Assembly (NCBI RefSeq): GCF_024448895.1
Contig: NZ_JAMOIC010000012.1
Coordinates: forward strand, 1-64,000
Reading direction: 5' to 3'
From: Stutzerimonas stutzeri
GTDB taxonomy: Bacteria > Pseudomonadota > Gammaproteobacteria > Pseudomonadales > Pseudomonadaceae
Length of the DNA stretch: 64,000 nt
In this document: one piece after another, positions 53,268 to 63,895 of the stretch
Layout of the letters: each line of letters begins with the position of its first letter
Position numbering within the stretch: the first letter of the stretch is position 1
The notes under the pieces: generated by a model
What the model was told of the DNA's origin: nothing
What the model saw: only the letters and a program-made list of their open reading frames with translations
Databases searched by the model: none
Program-made: the position numbers and the translations under genes

Positions 53268-53719
53268 AGGATTAGATCACGCAGTTCTTCCGGCAAGGCG
53301 CCGGGTTGTTTGATGGCCGCCAGGTCCGCATCAGCTTGTGCGTTCCAGTCGTCCTCGTTCCAAAGGCTGAACTTATTCAGCTGACCAACCAACATGGCCC
53401 GCTTGTCCAAGCCTGCGTACTCGCGCAGTCGCGGCGGCACCAACACGCGACCGCTGCCGTCCATCTCCAGATCAACTGCGTTACCAATAAGCAGACGCTG
53501 CAGACGGCGGCTCTCTTCCCTAAGGGACGGCAGCTCGCGCAATTTGGCTTCGATCTGCTCCCACTCAGGTAACGGATAAATACAGAGGCACCGATCGACT
53601 GCGTCGATCGTGATTATCAGCTGGCCCTCGCAGCGCGAAACGAGCTCGTCACGGTACCGGCTGGGCATGGCTAGCCGCCCTTTGGCATCGAGACTGATTG
53701 CGTTTGCTCCGCGAAACAC
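53264..53719 (-). CDS. mraZ: Transcriptional regulator MraZ
   Basis: A 151-residue protein with two SpoVT/AbrB-like repeats ([24 protein letters not shown] in part; and [21 protein letters not shown], each with the D-x-x-GR signature). It forms a ring that binds TGGG repeats and represses the dcw promoter. GTG start with AGGGGAAG upstream. Its operator repeats lie 33-67 nt ahead of the gene. First gene of the dcw cluster. Confidence 0.95.
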   Translation of the reverse strand: MFRGANAISLDAKGRLAMPSRYRDELVSRCEGQLIITIDAVDRCLCIYPLPEWEQIEAKLRELPSLREESRRLQRLLIGNAVDLEMDGSGRVLVPPRLREYAGLDKRAMLVGQLNKFSLWNEDDWNAQADADLAAIKQPGALPEELRDLIL

Positions 53720-53751
53720 GGCTGCGCTTCCCCTGAATTTAGCTTTCCATG

Positions 53752-53786
53752 CCCATAAATACCCACTTCATTCCACTTTTCACCAC
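53752..53786 (-). promoter_or_regulatory. MraZ operator: four phased repeats
   Basis: Read on the minus strand, GTGGT, GTGGA, GTGGG and ATGGG start exactly ten bases apart (5-nt boxes, 5-nt spacers; plus-strand boxes at 53782, 53772, 53762 and 53752). This is the known MraZ site architecture. The array lies about 2-36 nt downstream of the predicted transcript start, so bound MraZ would block promoter clearance. Confidence 0.85.
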
Positions 53787-53794
53787 TTGTGCGC

Positions 53795-53824
53795 ACTATA
53801 GAAATGCAACAGCCCCACCGTCAA
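53795..53824 (-). promoter_or_regulatory. dcw cluster (mraZ) promoter
   Basis: TTGACG (53819-53824), 18 nt, TATAGT (53795-53800) on the minus strand; start near 53788, giving a leader of about 69 nt to the mraZ GTG. The further upstream stretch to rnpB (53825-54016) shows no gene; no convincing rnpB terminator is visible there. Confidence 0.7.
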
Positions 53825-54016
53825 GGTAAGTCCGACGGGAAAAAGCCTTATGTGGCGGGAATTTAGCAACCGAAACGGTGCTAAAGGACGAACAGGAGGG
53901 AGTGGCTGGAGGAGATAGCCAAGACAAGCAGAAACCTGCACTTCAAACTTAAAGTAGTTTGTTAAGAGCAAGATTTTTTTGGACTAAAAAGGACGGATGT
54001 TTCAGAAAGAGAGGTC

Positions 54017-54374
54017 GGAGAGTCGATCTGTAAGCCGGGTTCTGTCGAGGACAGTCATTCCTCTACGACAGCCATCACTGACTGCCTCTAGCAACCTACC
54101 CGGATCCAGCGCGGGCCACGCCAATGGATCCCTATTTGGTCTTGCTCCAAGTGGGGTTTACCTAGCCACGGACTGTTGCCAGCCGCGCGGTGCGCTCTTA
54201 CCGCACCTTTTCACCCTTACCGGCACCGAAGCGCTTAGGCGGTTATTTTCTGTGGCACTTTCCGTAGGCTCACGCCTCCCAGGCGTTACCTGGCACTTCG
54301 CCCTATGGAGCCCGGACTTTCCTCCCTCCCTTTTTGCGAACAAAAAGAGACAGCGACTGTCCGATCGACTCTCC
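54017..54374 (-). ncRNA. rnpB: RNase P RNA, bacterial class A
   Basis: The catalytic RNA that removes 5' leaders from tRNA precursors. On the minus strand GGAGAGTCGATC at the 5' end pairs with GATCGACTCTCC at the 3' end (helix P1). Conserved elements include GGGAGGAAAGTCCGGGCTCC (CR I), a GGTAAGGGTGAAAAGG segment, GAGCGCACCGCG, CAACAGTCCGTGGCTAGGTA in part and AGAACCCGGCTTACAG (CR V, tRNA CCA-binding GG nearby). Length about 358 nt fits Pseudomonas. It lies between rsmI and mraZ, the common pseudomonad location. Confidence 0.95.
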
Positions 54375-54381
54375 GGCAGCC

Positions 54382-54410
54382 AGAGTACTTTGCTAAACAG
54401 ATGCCTGCAA
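54382..54410 (-). promoter_or_regulatory. rnpB promoter
   Basis: TTGCAG (54405-54410), 17 nt, TACTCT (54382-54387) on the minus strand, seven bases before the first base of helix P1. Confidence 0.65.
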
Positions 54411-54454
54411 GCGGAGAGCCTTGCCAGCACTGGTCCAACGCATCTGCAGATGCC

Positions 54455-55330
54455 CTATTCGCCAGAATTTTTTTCCTGCAATGCCAGCTGATAAAGAAGG
54501 TTTTTTCGAACACCCGTAATTTCCGAGGCAAGCGCAGCGGCTCGCTTAACTGGTAACTCACCCAGTAGCAAATTCAGGACGCGCTGCGCATTGGCGTCGA
54601 CAGCCTCATCCGAGTCCGGAGCCTGCCAGCCACCTACTGTTACAACGCATTCACCTCGCTGCTGGTTGTCGTCCGACGCCACCCAAGCGTGCAGCGCACC
54701 TAGAGGCAATCCCTTGAGCGTCTCGAATGTCTTGGTTAGTTCTCGCCCGAGCAGCGCTGCCCGATCAGAACCGAACACAGCACTCATATCCTCGAGCGAG
54801 TCAAGAATGCGATGTGGCGCCTCATAGAAGATCAACGTGCGCGGCTCCAGCTTGAGCTGCTCCAGTCGAGCGCGACGCGCGGCCTGTTTTGCTGGCAAGA
54901 AACCTTCGAAGATAAATCGATCCGAAGGCAAGCCAGCAGCGCAAAGCGCTGCGATAAGAGCACAAGCCCCAGGGACTGGTACAACACGGATACCTGCAGC
55001 CCGGCAATGTCTGACGAGGTGGTAGCCCGGATCGGATATCAAGGGTGTCCCCGCGTCCGATATCAACGCCACATCCTCCCCCGCCAACAGACGCTTTATG
55101 AAACGACTACCCTCGTCCCGCTCGTTATGTTCGTGGCACGCCGCCAAGGGCGTTGCGATTCCGAAATGCTGCATCAGCCGAGCCGAATGCCGGGTATCCT
55201 CTGCCGCAATCAGCGCCACTTCGGACAAAACACGAAGCGCCCTTGCGCTGATGTCCTCAAGGTTACCGATTGGCGTGGCGACCACATAGAGCGTGCCAGC
55301 CGCGGAATTCACATCTCCTGTCGCAGTCAC
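54455..55330 (-). CDS. rsmI: 16S rRNA 2'-O-ribose C1402 methyltransferase
   Basis: A 291-residue tetrapyrrole-methylase-fold enzyme. YVVATPIGNLEDISARAL, AEDTRHSARLMQHFGI, ISDAGTPLISDPGYHLV and FYEAPHRILDSLEDM are family blocks. GTG at 55330 has GAGG eight bases upstream; a later GTG (55312) is too close to the next purine stretch. Divergent from lpoA, as in other gammaproteobacteria. Confidence 0.95.
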   Translation of the reverse strand: MTATGDVNSAAGTLYVVATPIGNLEDISARALRVLSEVALIAAEDTRHSARLMQHFGIATPLAACHEHNERDEGSRFIKRLLAGEDVALISDAGTPLISDPGYHLVRHCRAAGIRVVPVPGACALIAALCAAGLPSDRFIFEGFLPAKQAARRARLEQLKLEPRTLIFYEAPHRILDSLEDMSAVFGSDRAALLGRELTKTFETLKGLPLGALHAWVASDDNQQRGECVVTVGGWQAPDSDEAVDANAQRVLNLLLGELPVKRAAALASEITGVRKNLLYQLALQEKNSGE

Positions 55331-55450
55331 AGGGCGTACCTCAATTACAAAACGCGCATTGTAGCCCGTTTACGGGCGCCAACATCGCAGCCCCCACAGC
55401 GCTTGGGTACAATCGACTGACAACCGCCAGCGCCTTCCAGGAATGATCAA

Positions 55451-57208
55451 ATGACGGCTCGTTTTCGCCCGCTTATCTTCTTATTCATTGCCGCCGTGCT
55501 TTCGGCCTGCGCCAGCTCACCGACCTCAACTCTGGGGGAGTTGCCCCGCACACCTCAGGCATCAACACAGCAACTGCTCAAAGACGCCGAGACCAGCGAG
55601 CCAGCCAAAGCCGCACAGCTGCGACTTTCGGCCGCCGACCTCAGCATGCAGCAGAACAACGAAGCGCAAGCAAGGCAGATACTGGAGCAGGTTGACATCG
55701 AGCAGCTTATGCCAGCTCAACAGATGTTCGCCAAGACCCTTGAAGCGGAACTTGAGCTCGCAGCCGGCGAAGCCAAGCAAGCCCTTGAAGCCTTGCAACA
55801 CCCCTCTTTCGAGCGCCTTGCGGAACTGCCTGTTGAGCAGCAACTCCGTACACAGCTGGCTCGTGCAGAGGCATACGAAGCAAATGACCAACCTCTGGAT
55901 GCCGCTCGCGAGCGCACCTTTATCGCTCCCCTGCTGAGTGGCGAAGCGGCTGAGCAGAACCATGAGAAAATTTGGTCCCTCGTCTCTTCGCTGACAGTCG
56001 AACAACTGCAACCAACCGCAGACGCAGACCTGGCCGGATGGATTTCGCTGGCTGCAGGCGTCAAACAAGCCGGCACTCTTGAACAACAGCAACGCGCTAT
56101 CGACAGCTGGCTGCAGCTGAACTCGCACCACCCTGCAGCCACTCGGCTGCCAGAGTCTTTGGTCAAACTCAGAGAGCTTGCTGACAAACCGTTATCGCAC
56201 GTGGCGCTGTTATTACCAATGGACGGCCAGCTCGCTAGCGTCGCCCGCGCCCTGCGTGACGGTTTTCTCGCGGCTCACCTTGAAGCGGACCAAGACCTCA
56301 AGATCGAACTGTTCGATAGCACCCGGCTCTCCTCACTCGACGAATTCTATCGCCAGGCAGCCGCAGCCGGCGTGGAACTGGTCATAGGGCCACTGGACAA
56401 GGACATGGTTCGCCAGCTGGCCGACCGAGATCAACTGCCAATTACGACTCTTGCGCTTAACTACAGCGACGCCAGTCAGAAGGTGCCACCCCAGCTGTTC
56501 CAGTTCGGACTGGCCGCGGAGGACGAAGCGCGCGAGGTTGCACAACGAGCCTGGGCAGATGGACACCGCCAGGCTGTGGCACTTACGCCGCGAGGCGAAT
56601 GGGGCAATCGGGTCTATCAGGCATTTCGGCAACAATGGCAGGAGCTAGGCGGGACAGTCGCTGCTGCAGAATCCCTGGCAGAGCCTATCGAACTGGCGAA
56701 CCAGATCGCCGACCTCCTGCAGATTCGCAGCAACGGTGACGCGGAACCGTCACGGCGGCAGGATATCGACTTCCTCTTTCTAGCCGCCACCCCTCAACAG
56801 GCACAGCAAGTCAGACCTACCCTGATATTCCAGTACGCTGGTGATCTGCCGGTGTACGCCACCTCACACTTGCACGCGGCTACGGACAATCGCACCCAGT
56901 ACTTAGATCTTGAAGGCATACGTTTCACTGAAACACCTTGGTTGCTCGATGCCCAACTTCCACTTCGGAAAGAAATAGAGAGCAAATGGCCGCAGGCGCG
57001 CGGCAGTCTTGGCAGGCTGTACGCGATGGGTGCAGACGCCTACCTGCTCGCGACCCGCCTGAACCAGCTGCTGGCCTTACCGGAGACTCAGCTTGACGGA
57101 TTGTCGGGCACGCTCAGCATTACACCAGCACAGAGAATTGAGCGACGTCTGCCTTGGGCTGAGTTCCACGATGGCGCGGTGCAGCCGCTCCCGGATACGC
57201 TTAATTGA
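55451..57208 (+). CDS. lpoA: Penicillin-binding protein activator LpoA
   Basis: A 585-residue outer-membrane lipoprotein. Signal MTARFRPLIFLFIAAVLSAC ends at the lipobox Cys; the N-terminal half (about 35-240) is helical TPR-like; the C-terminal half (about 250-580) has a periplasmic-binding-protein fold beginning LSHVALLLPMDGQLASVARA. LpoA spans the periplasm to stimulate PBP1a. AGGAA precedes the ATG. It overlaps yraN by four bases (TTGA). Together with the lpoP-like gene the window codes both class A PBP activators. Confidence 0.93.
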   Translation: MTARFRPLIFLFIAAVLSACASSPTSTLGELPRTPQASTQQLLKDAETSEPAKAAQLRLSAADLSMQQNNEAQARQILEQVDIEQLMPAQQMFAKTLEAELELAAGEAKQALEALQHPSFERLAELPVEQQLRTQLARAEAYEANDQPLDAARERTFIAPLLSGEAAEQNHEKIWSLVSSLTVEQLQPTADADLAGWISLAAGVKQAGTLEQQQRAIDSWLQLNSHHPAATRLPESLVKLRELADKPLSHVALLLPMDGQLASVARALRDGFLAAHLEADQDLKIELFDSTRLSSLDEFYRQAAAAGVELVIGPLDKDMVRQLADRDQLPITTLALNYSDASQKVPPQLFQFGLAAEDEAREVAQRAWADGHRQAVALTPRGEWGNRVYQAFRQQWQELGGTVAAAESLAEPIELANQIADLLQIRSNGDAEPSRRQDIDFLFLAATPQQAQQVRPTLIFQYAGDLPVYATSHLHAATDNRTQYLDLEGIRFTETPWLLDAQLPLRKEIESKWPQARGSLGRLYAMGADAYLLATRLNQLLALPETQLDGLSGTLSITPAQRIERRLPWAEFHDGAVQPLPDTLN

Positions 57209-57576
57209 TCCCAACCAGCAGAAAAGCAACCGGGCAAATTGCCGAGAATCTGGCGCAACGCTATCTGCAAAAGCAAGGTCTGCGGCCGCTGTGCCAGAAC
57301 TGGACATGCCGCAGCGGAGAGCTTGATCTGGTCATGCTCGATGGCGATACAGTAGTATTCGTCGAGGTTCGCTACAGACGCCACGCCGCATGGGGTGGCG
57401 CCCTCGAGAGCGTCGACGTGCGCAAACAGCAAAAGCTGATCAAGGCAGCCCAGCATTTCTTGCAGAAAGAGACACGCTGGGCAAAATACCCCTGCCGCTT
57501 CGATGTTGTTGCCATCGGCTCAACGGGAGACGTGATTGGAGAGCCCAATTGGATCCAGAACGCTTTTGATAGCTAG
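57205..57576 (+). CDS. yraN: UPF0102 family protein YraN
   Basis: A 123-residue protein with an endonuclease-like (VRR/Holliday-resolvase-type) fold: GQIAENLAQRYLQKQGL, the acidic GELDLVMLDGDTVVFVEVRYRR (E, D, E-x-V) arrangement. Nuclease activity is suggested by the motif but the function is not established. The only suitable start is a TTG overlapping the lpoA stop as TTGA, indicating translation coupled to lpoA. Confidence 0.88.
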   Translation: MIPTSRKATGQIAENLAQRYLQKQGLRPLCQNWTCRSGELDLVMLDGDTVVFVEVRYRRHAAWGGALESVDVRKQQKLIKAAQHFLQKETRWAKYPCRFDVVAIGSTGDVIGEPNWIQNAFDS

Positions 57577-57670
57577 TCATCCCGGATTCACCGCCCCAAC
57601 GCCTCGTGAAGCTTCGCGTTTACCCAAAGACTCCTTACGGCAAGGCGACGCAGCCCAGCCAGTCACCTGA

Positions 57671-58854
<1,184 letters not shown>

Positions 58855-58865
58855 CCATCGACGGG

Positions 58866-58896
58866 GTGGCGGTCGCTCACACCGAACAACCGCCAC
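58866..58896. repeat. Inverted repeat between convergent dolP and sspB
   Basis: GTGGCGGT (58866-58873) and ACCGCCAC (58889-58896), loop 15 nt. Placed 12 nt after the dolP stop; no clear T-tract on either side. Possibly a bidirectional transcript-end structure. Confidence 0.4.
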
Positions 58897-58925
58897 GCCG
58901 CCTCATAAGCTTCCAACCTACTGTG

Positions 58926-59339
58926 TTATTTGACGACTTTCAGACTCGGTCTACCAGTGGAAGCCGGCCGCGACGACGGGCTCGGCTCGGAAGATGAGCT
59001 TTCTGAGGAGGGGCTATCCTCCGGAGGCGTAGGCTCGGCCTCGAACACCATTCCCTGCCCATTTTCACGGGCATAGATCGCCATTACAGCTGCGGCCGGC
59101 ACATGCAGACTGTGCGGTATGCCGCCAAACCTGCCCTCGAAGCTGACTGCCTGATTATCCATCTCAAGATGGCGCACCGCACTTGGTGCTACGTTCAACA
59201 CGATCTGGCCATCGCTCGCAAACCCTTCTGGCACTCGAACGCCTGGATGCTCAGTGTTGACTAGAAGATGCGGAGTGCAGTCGTTGTCGACTATCCACTC
59301 GTACAACGCTCGGACCAGATAAGGACGACTTGATGTCAT
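58926..59339 (-). CDS. sspB: ClpXP adaptor SspB
   Basis: A 137-residue adaptor that delivers ssrA-tagged proteins to ClpXP. The N-terminal domain (RPYLVRALYEWIVDNDCTPH; LNVAPSAVRHLEMDN; FGGIPHSLHVPAAAVMAIYA) binds the tag; an acidic Ser-rich linker leads to the ClpX-binding tail RPSLKVVK. GAGGGG precedes the ATG. It is 11 nt after sspA, the standard operon. Confidence 0.95.
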   Translation of the reverse strand: MTSSRPYLVRALYEWIVDNDCTPHLLVNTEHPGVRVPEGFASDGQIVLNVAPSAVRHLEMDNQAVSFEGRFGGIPHSLHVPAAAVMAIYARENGQGMVFEAEPTPPEDSPSSESSSSEPSPSSRPASTGRPSLKVVK

Positions 59340-59350
59340 GTATACCCCTC

Positions 59351-59968
59351 TTAGCGCATGCCGCGCTCAACGGCGGATAGACTGGCCTGGAAGGCCTCTC
59401 GAGCGAAATTGATCTCCATATAGTCGAGCAAGGGCTTCGCCGCCCGCGGCAACTCGATTCCGAGTTTGGGTAAACGCCACAGGATAGGCAACAGGCAGCA
59501 GTCAACAAGACTGATCTCGTCACTCATGAAGAACGGCTTCTCGGCAAACACCGGTGAAACGCCCGTAAGGCTTTCGCGCAATTCCTTGCGTGCCTGAGCT
59601 CGCAATGCGTCGGCGGTGCGGCGGTCGGCGATCTTGTCCACAAGACTGCACCAGTCTCGTTGAACTCTATGCACAAGTAATCGGGTATTCGCCCTAGCGA
59701 CCGGGTAAACCGGTAATAACGGCGGATGCGGATAACGCTCCTCGAGATATTCGGTGATTACGTTCGGCTCATAGAGCGCCAAATCGCGATCCACTAGCGT
59801 GGGCACGCTCGCGTAGGGGTTTACTTCAGTCAACCTGATCGGGCAGTGAGCCGCGTCAACATCGATGATTTCGACGCTTACTCCCTTCTCAGCAAGGACA
59901 TGACGCACACGATGCGAATAATGGTCGGCGGGATCGGAATAGCAAGCCAGCCGATTGGTAGCGGCCAT
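59351..59968 (-). CDS. sspA: Stringent starvation protein A
   Basis: A 205-residue GST-fold protein without glutathione activity that binds RNA polymerase. The thioredoxin-like half ([40 protein letters not shown]) and helical half ([19 protein letters not shown]) are typical. ATG 59968 has the strong AGGAGGG seven bases upstream; the much longer in-frame ORF runs back through the petC terminator and is rejected. Confidence 0.95.
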   Translation of the reverse strand: MAATNRLACYSDPADHYSHRVRHVLAEKGVSVEIIDVDAAHCPIRLTEVNPYASVPTLVDRDLALYEPNVITEYLEERYPHPPLLPVYPVARANTRLLVHRVQRDWCSLVDKIADRRTADALRAQARKELRESLTGVSPVFAEKPFFMSDEISLVDCCLLPILWRLPKLGIELPRAAKPLLDYMEINFAREAFQASLSAVERGMR

Positions 59969-60002
59969 AGGGTCCCTCCTCATTGGAATTATGGAATGGC
60001 AG

Positions 60003-60031
60003 AAAAAAACGCGCGCCCATAAGGGCGCGCG
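60003..60031 (-). terminator. Intrinsic terminator of petABC
   Basis: Minus-strand stem GCGCGCCC, loop TTAT, GGGCGCGC, extended by one pair, then seven T. Starts 26 nt after the petC stop. Confidence 0.92.
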
Positions 60032-60056
60032 CAGGGTAACGCAAAACAGCGATAGA

Positions 60057-60866
60057 TCAGTGGACGTCTTTCCAGTATTCCCGCTTGAGCAAATAAGCGA
60101 ATACAAAGAAGAACGCCAAGAACAACAACACATAGGTGCCGATGCGCTGGCTTTCCAGCTTGACCGGATTGGCCGAGTAAGCCAGGAAGGTCACCAGGTT
60201 CTTGATCTTCTCGTCGTACTCAGCCTCGTTCAACTCACCGGTGCCCGGGACAACGGTCATGACGTTGCAGTCTTCATGTGTAATCGGCGTGCCGGTCAGA
60301 GGATCGAACTGCTTGCGACCATCCTCCACGACCTGAACCTGCTTGCACGCGACCGACTCGCCCTCCGGCAGCTTGCTCGGCAGCACCTGACGACCCTGGA
60401 GCGGCGCCAGAACATGCGGCATACCCACATTGGGGAAGACCGTGTTGTTGACACCATAAGGCCGTGCAGGGTCTTCGTAGAAGCTGCGCATGTAGGAGTA
60501 CAACCAATCATTGCCACGCACGCGCGCCACGAGAGTCAAGTCCGGAGGCGCTGCGCCGAACCAGTTCTTCGCATCGTCAGCCTTCATACCAATCTTCATG
60601 TGATCGCCGATCTTGGCATCGCTGAAGACGACGTTATCGAGCATGACCTCTTCTGGAATACCCAGATCGGTCGCAACACGCTCGTAACGCTGGTACTGCG
60701 CACTGTGACAACCCATGCAGTAATTGGCGAACGTTTTCAGACCATCTTGCAGGGCCACCTTATCGGTCAAGTCGATATCGACCTCGTCCAGGTGAGCACC
60801 ACCACCGGCAGCGAACCCGAATGCAGGCACCAGCGCAAGAATCAATGCAGCAAATTGCTTTTTCAT
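60057..60866 (-). CDS. petC: Cytochrome c1 subunit of the bc1 complex
   Basis: A 269-residue protein with a cleaved signal ([20 protein letters not shown]), one covalent haem site CMGCH (about residue 50), the axial Met region [13 protein letters not shown], and a C-terminal TM anchor ([19 protein letters not shown]). It passes electrons from the Rieske protein to soluble cytochrome c. ATG overlaps the petB stop by one base. Confidence 0.96.
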   Translation of the reverse strand: MKKQFAALILALVPAFGFAAGGGAHLDEVDIDLTDKVALQDGLKTFANYCMGCHSAQYQRYERVATDLGIPEEVMLDNVVFSDAKIGDHMKIGMKADDAKNWFGAAPPDLTLVARVRGNDWLYSYMRSFYEDPARPYGVNNTVFPNVGMPHVLAPLQGRQVLPSKLPEGESVACKQVQVVEDGRKQFDPLTGTPITHEDCNVMTVVPGTGELNEAEYDEKIKNLVTFLAYSANPVKLESQRIGTYVLLFLAFFFVFAYLLKREYWKDVH

Positions 60867-62077
60867 CAGCCATCCACCCTTTGCGGAACTACTTTGGTCT
60901 TCTCGAGCTTGGTGTAGAACGGCATCAGGATGAAGTAACCGAAGTAGATAGCAGTACAGATCCGAGATACCAACGTGCGCTCAGGCGTAGGGGAAAGCAC
61001 GCCAAGCACGCCAAGGATGATGAAGGAGATACAGAACAGCACCAGTGCGACCTTGCTCATCCAGCCTTTGTAGCGCATGGATTTGACCGGGCTGCGATCA
61101 AGCCAAGGCAGCACGAACAGAACGGCGATGGCCGCGCCCATTGCAATGACACCTAGCAGCTTGTCCGGTACCGCCCGCAGGATTGCGTAGTACGGAGTGA
61201 AGTACCAAACCGGCGCGATGTGCTCAGGAGTCTTGAACGCATTGGCCACTTCGAAGTTAGGCTTCTCCAGGAAGTAACCCCCCATTTCCGGGAAGAAGAA
61301 CACGATGGCGCAGAAGACGAACAGGAACACCACCACACCCACGATATCCTTAACCGTGTAGTACGGATGGAACGGAATACCGTCGAGCGGCACGCCCGCC
61401 TCGTTCTTGGATTTCTTGATGTCGACACCCATCGGGTTGTTCGATCCGACCTCATGCAGAGCCAGGATGTGCAGCACAACCAGCCCGAGGATGACGATCG
61501 GCAACGCAATAACGTGCAATGCGAAGAAGCGGTTGAGCGTGATGCCGGAGATCAGGTAGTCACCACGAATCCACTGGGTCAGATCCGCGCCGATGACCGG
61601 AATGGCACCGAACAGAGAAATGATCACCTGCGCACCCCAGTAGGACATCTGCCCCCAAGGCAGCAGGTAGCCCATGAAGGCTTCTGCCATCAGCGCCAGG
61701 TAGATCATCATGCCGAAGATCCACACCAGCTCGCGTGGCTTCTGATAGGAGCCGTAGAGAATGCCGCGGAACATGTGCAGATAGACAACCACAAAGAACG
61801 CAGAAGCGCCGGTGGAATGCAGATAGCGAATAATCCAGCCGTATTCGACGTCACGCATGATGTATTCGACAGAAGCGAACGCACCTTCGGCGGACGGCTC
61901 GAAACTCATTGTCAGCCAGATGCCGGTGAGTATCTGGTTAACCAGCACCAGCAGTGCCAGGGAGCCGAAGAAATACAGAACGTTAAAGTTCTTCGGCGCG
62001 TAGTACTTGCTTAGATGGTCTTCCCACATCTTGGTCGCGGGGAAGCGCGCATCGACCCATTCCATGAACTTGCTCAT
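60866..62077 (-). CDS. petB: Cytochrome b subunit of the bc1 complex
   Basis: A 403-residue, eight-TM protein holding two b haems and both quinone sites. YLHSTGASAFFVVVYLHMFRG and FFALHVIALPIVILGLVVLH supply His ligand pairs; GAPVI... region reads LFGAIPVIGADLTQWIRG and the Qo-site PEW-type motif is HIAPVWYFTPYYAILR, with PVW in place of PEW. TGATG overlap with the petA stop fixes the ATG at 62077. Confidence 0.96.
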   Translation of the reverse strand: MSKFMEWVDARFPATKMWEDHLSKYYAPKNFNVLYFFGSLALLVLVNQILTGIWLTMSFEPSAEGAFASVEYIMRDVEYGWIIRYLHSTGASAFFVVVYLHMFRGILYGSYQKPRELVWIFGMMIYLALMAEAFMGYLLPWGQMSYWGAQVIISLFGAIPVIGADLTQWIRGDYLISGITLNRFFALHVIALPIVILGLVVLHILALHEVGSNNPMGVDIKKSKNEAGVPLDGIPFHPYYTVKDIVGVVVFLFVFCAIVFFFPEMGGYFLEKPNFEVANAFKTPEHIAPVWYFTPYYAILRAVPDKLLGVIAMGAAIAVLFVLPWLDRSPVKSMRYKGWMSKVALVLFCISFIILGVLGVLSPTPERTLVSRICTAIYFGYFILMPFYTKLEKTKVVPQRVDG

Positions 62078-62670
62078 CACGCGCTCTCCTGATCCACGCC
62101 GATGACGACCAATGCGTCCGTCTCGTAGGTGTGAGGGGGAACCGGCAGGTTCAAGGGCGCAGGCTGCCCCTTGTAGACGCGGCCAGCCATGTCATATTTC
62201 GAACCGTGGCACGGGCAGAAGTAGCCGCCGAGCCAATCTGCACCCAGATCCGGGGCCGCGACTTCAGGACGGAAAGATGGAGCGCAGCCGAGGTGGGTGC
62301 AGAGCCCAACCACAATCAGCACTTCAGGCTTGATTGAGCGAACCGACGGATCTACGTAAGTTGGCTGCTCGGATGCTTCGGACTTCGGATCAGCGACCGT
62401 ATCGGTCAGCTTCTCCAGATTAGCCAGCGCCTCCTCGGTACGACGCACAATGAACACCGGCTGACCGCGCCATTCGGCGACCATCTGCTGGCCCGGCTCG
62501 ATCTTGCTGATATTTACCTTAACCGGTGCACCGGCTGCCTTGGCCTTGGCACTCGGGAACCACGATCCCACAAACGGGACCGCGGCACCCACCGCTCCTG
62601 CAGCACCTACTACCGAAGTAGCGGCTACCAGGAAGCGACGCCGGCCAGCATTCACGCCGTCATTGCTCAT
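62077..62670 (-). CDS. petA: Rieske iron-sulfur subunit of the bc1 complex
   Basis: A 197-residue protein. The N-terminus carries an RRRFLVAATSVVGAAGAVGA Tat-type anchor that remains as a TM helix; the cluster ligands are CTHLGC and CPCHGS (about 127-150), whose cysteines also form the stabilising disulfide. GGGAGACG precedes the ATG. First gene of petABC. Confidence 0.96.
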   Translation of the reverse strand: MSNDGVNAGRRRFLVAATSVVGAAGAVGAAVPFVGSWFPSAKAKAAGAPVKVNISKIEPGQQMVAEWRGQPVFIVRRTEEALANLEKLTDTVADPKSEASEQPTYVDPSVRSIKPEVLIVVGLCTHLGCAPSFRPEVAAPDLGADWLGGYFCPCHGSKYDMAGRVYKGQPAPLNLPVPPHTYETDALVVIGVDQESA

Positions 62671-62752
62671 TCAGTCGTCTCCCATCAGTTTCTTATGGCC
62701 CACCGAAGGCAGGCGTCTACTACGCAAAAATCAGCCGCGAAAAATTCGCCAA

Positions 62753-62781
62753 ATGGTAAAGAAAAGCCCCTCGCATGACAA
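62753..62781 (-). promoter_or_regulatory. petABC promoter
   Basis: TTGTCA (62776-62781), 17 nt, TACCAT (62753-62758) on the minus strand, about 85 nt ahead of the petA ATG. Confidence 0.6.
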
Positions 62782-62870
62782 GGTAATAACCAGATACAAC
62801 CAACCGCCAAGCCCCGAAAATCGGGACTCTTCGAACGCGACATGCTGTCGCATGGATAAAATCCGCCCAT

Positions 62871-62909
62871 AAAAAAACGCCCAGCTTCGGATAAAGCTGG
62901 GCGTTTTTT
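62871..62909. terminator. Bidirectional-looking terminator after rpsI
   Basis: ACGCCCAGCTT (62877-62887), loop CGGATA, AAGCTGGGCGT (62894-62904). Flanked by seven A on the left and six T on the right. It ends rplM-rpsI transcripts on the minus strand, 11 nt past the rpsI stop. Confidence 0.92.
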
Positions 62910-62919
62910 GTGAAGCGGA

Positions 62920-63312
62920 TTAGCGCTTCGAGTACTGCGGACGCTTACGCGCTTTACGCAGACCGACTTTCTTACGTTCAACTTCGCGAGCGTCGCGAGT
63001 AACGAAGCCAGCCTTGCGCAGAGCAGGACGAAGAGACTCGTCATACTCCATCAGTGCGCGAGTGATACCGTGACGGATCGCACCGGCCTGACCGCTCACA
63101 CCACCACCAAGAACGGTGACGTAGATGTCGAACTTCTCGACGGTCTCAGTCAGTTCCAGAGGCTGACGAACAACCATGCGAGCAGTTTCACGCCCGAAGA
63201 AGTTGTCCAGCTCACGGTTGTTGATGGAGATCTTACCAGTACCCGGACGCAGAAAAACGCGCGCGGTTGCAGTCTTGCGACGGCCAGTGCCGTAGTTTTG
63301 AGTCGCCGACAT
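62920..63312 (-). CDS. rpsI: 30S ribosomal protein S9
   Basis: A 130-residue ribosomal protein whose C-terminal tail [11 protein letters not shown] reaches the P-site t[23 protein letters not shown] and [20 protein letters not shown] are highly conserved. 14 nt after rplM in the universal rplM-rpsI operon. Confidence 0.98.
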   Translation of the reverse strand: MSATQNYGTGRRKTATARVFLRPGTGKISINNRELDNFFGRETARMVVRQPLELTETVEKFDIYVTVLGGGVSGQAGAIRHGITRALMEYDESLRPALRKAGFVTRDAREVERKKVGLRKARKRPQYSKR

Positions 63313-63326
63313 AATGAACTATTCCG

Positions 63327-63755
63327 TTAAATCTTCAGTTCTTGGGGCTGCTGAGCGGTATGTGGATGGCTAGCACCCTTATACACCTTCAGCTTACGGT
63401 ACATGTCGCGACCCAGCGGGTTCTTAGGCAGCATGCCCTTGACCGCGGTCTCGATCACACGCTCTGGCGCCTTGGCGATCAGCTTCTCGAAGTTGATCGA
63501 CTTGATGCCACCCGGGAAACCGGAGTGAGAGTAGTACATCTTGTCGGTGGTCTTCGCACCGGTAACACGCACTTGCTCGGCGTTGATAACGACGATGTAA
63601 TCACCGGTATCGACGTGAGGGGTGTATTCCGCCTTGTGCTTGCCACGCAGGCGGCTAGCGATTTCGGTTGCCAGACGACCCAGGGTCTGGCCGGCAGCGT
63701 CGACGACGAACCAGTCGCGCTTGACGGTTTCCGGTTTAGCAGTAAAAGTCTTCAT
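63327..63755 (-). CDS. rplM: 50S ribosomal protein L13
   Basis: A 142-residue ribosomal protein. [40 protein letters not shown] and [19 protein letters not shown] are conserved. First gene of the operon; the predicted promoter gives a leader of about 35 nt. Confidence 0.98.
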   Translation of the reverse strand: MKTFTAKPETVKRDWFVVDAAGQTLGRLATEIASRLRGKHKAEYTPHVDTGDYIVVINAEQVRVTGAKTTDKMYYSHSGFPGGIKSINFEKLIAKAPERVIETAVKGMLPKNPLGRDMYRKLKVYKGASHPHTAQQPQELKI

Positions 63756-63796
63756 TCGTTATAGCCTCAGGGGCCGCCCTGAAAATAAGACGGCGA

Positions 63797-63825
63797 ATCT
63801 TACTGAATGGTGCTCGCCCTGGCAA
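63797..63825 (-). promoter_or_regulatory. rplM-rpsI promoter
   Basis: TTGCCA (63820-63825), 17 nt, TAAGAT (63797-63802) on the minus strand, then a GC-containing discriminator; start near 63790. Confidence 0.7.
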
Positions 63826-63895
63826 GGCCAGGACAGCCGGAAACAGACGCTATCGGGGGCTCGGGTCAGCGCGTCCGCTACGGCAGTGTTCGGTA

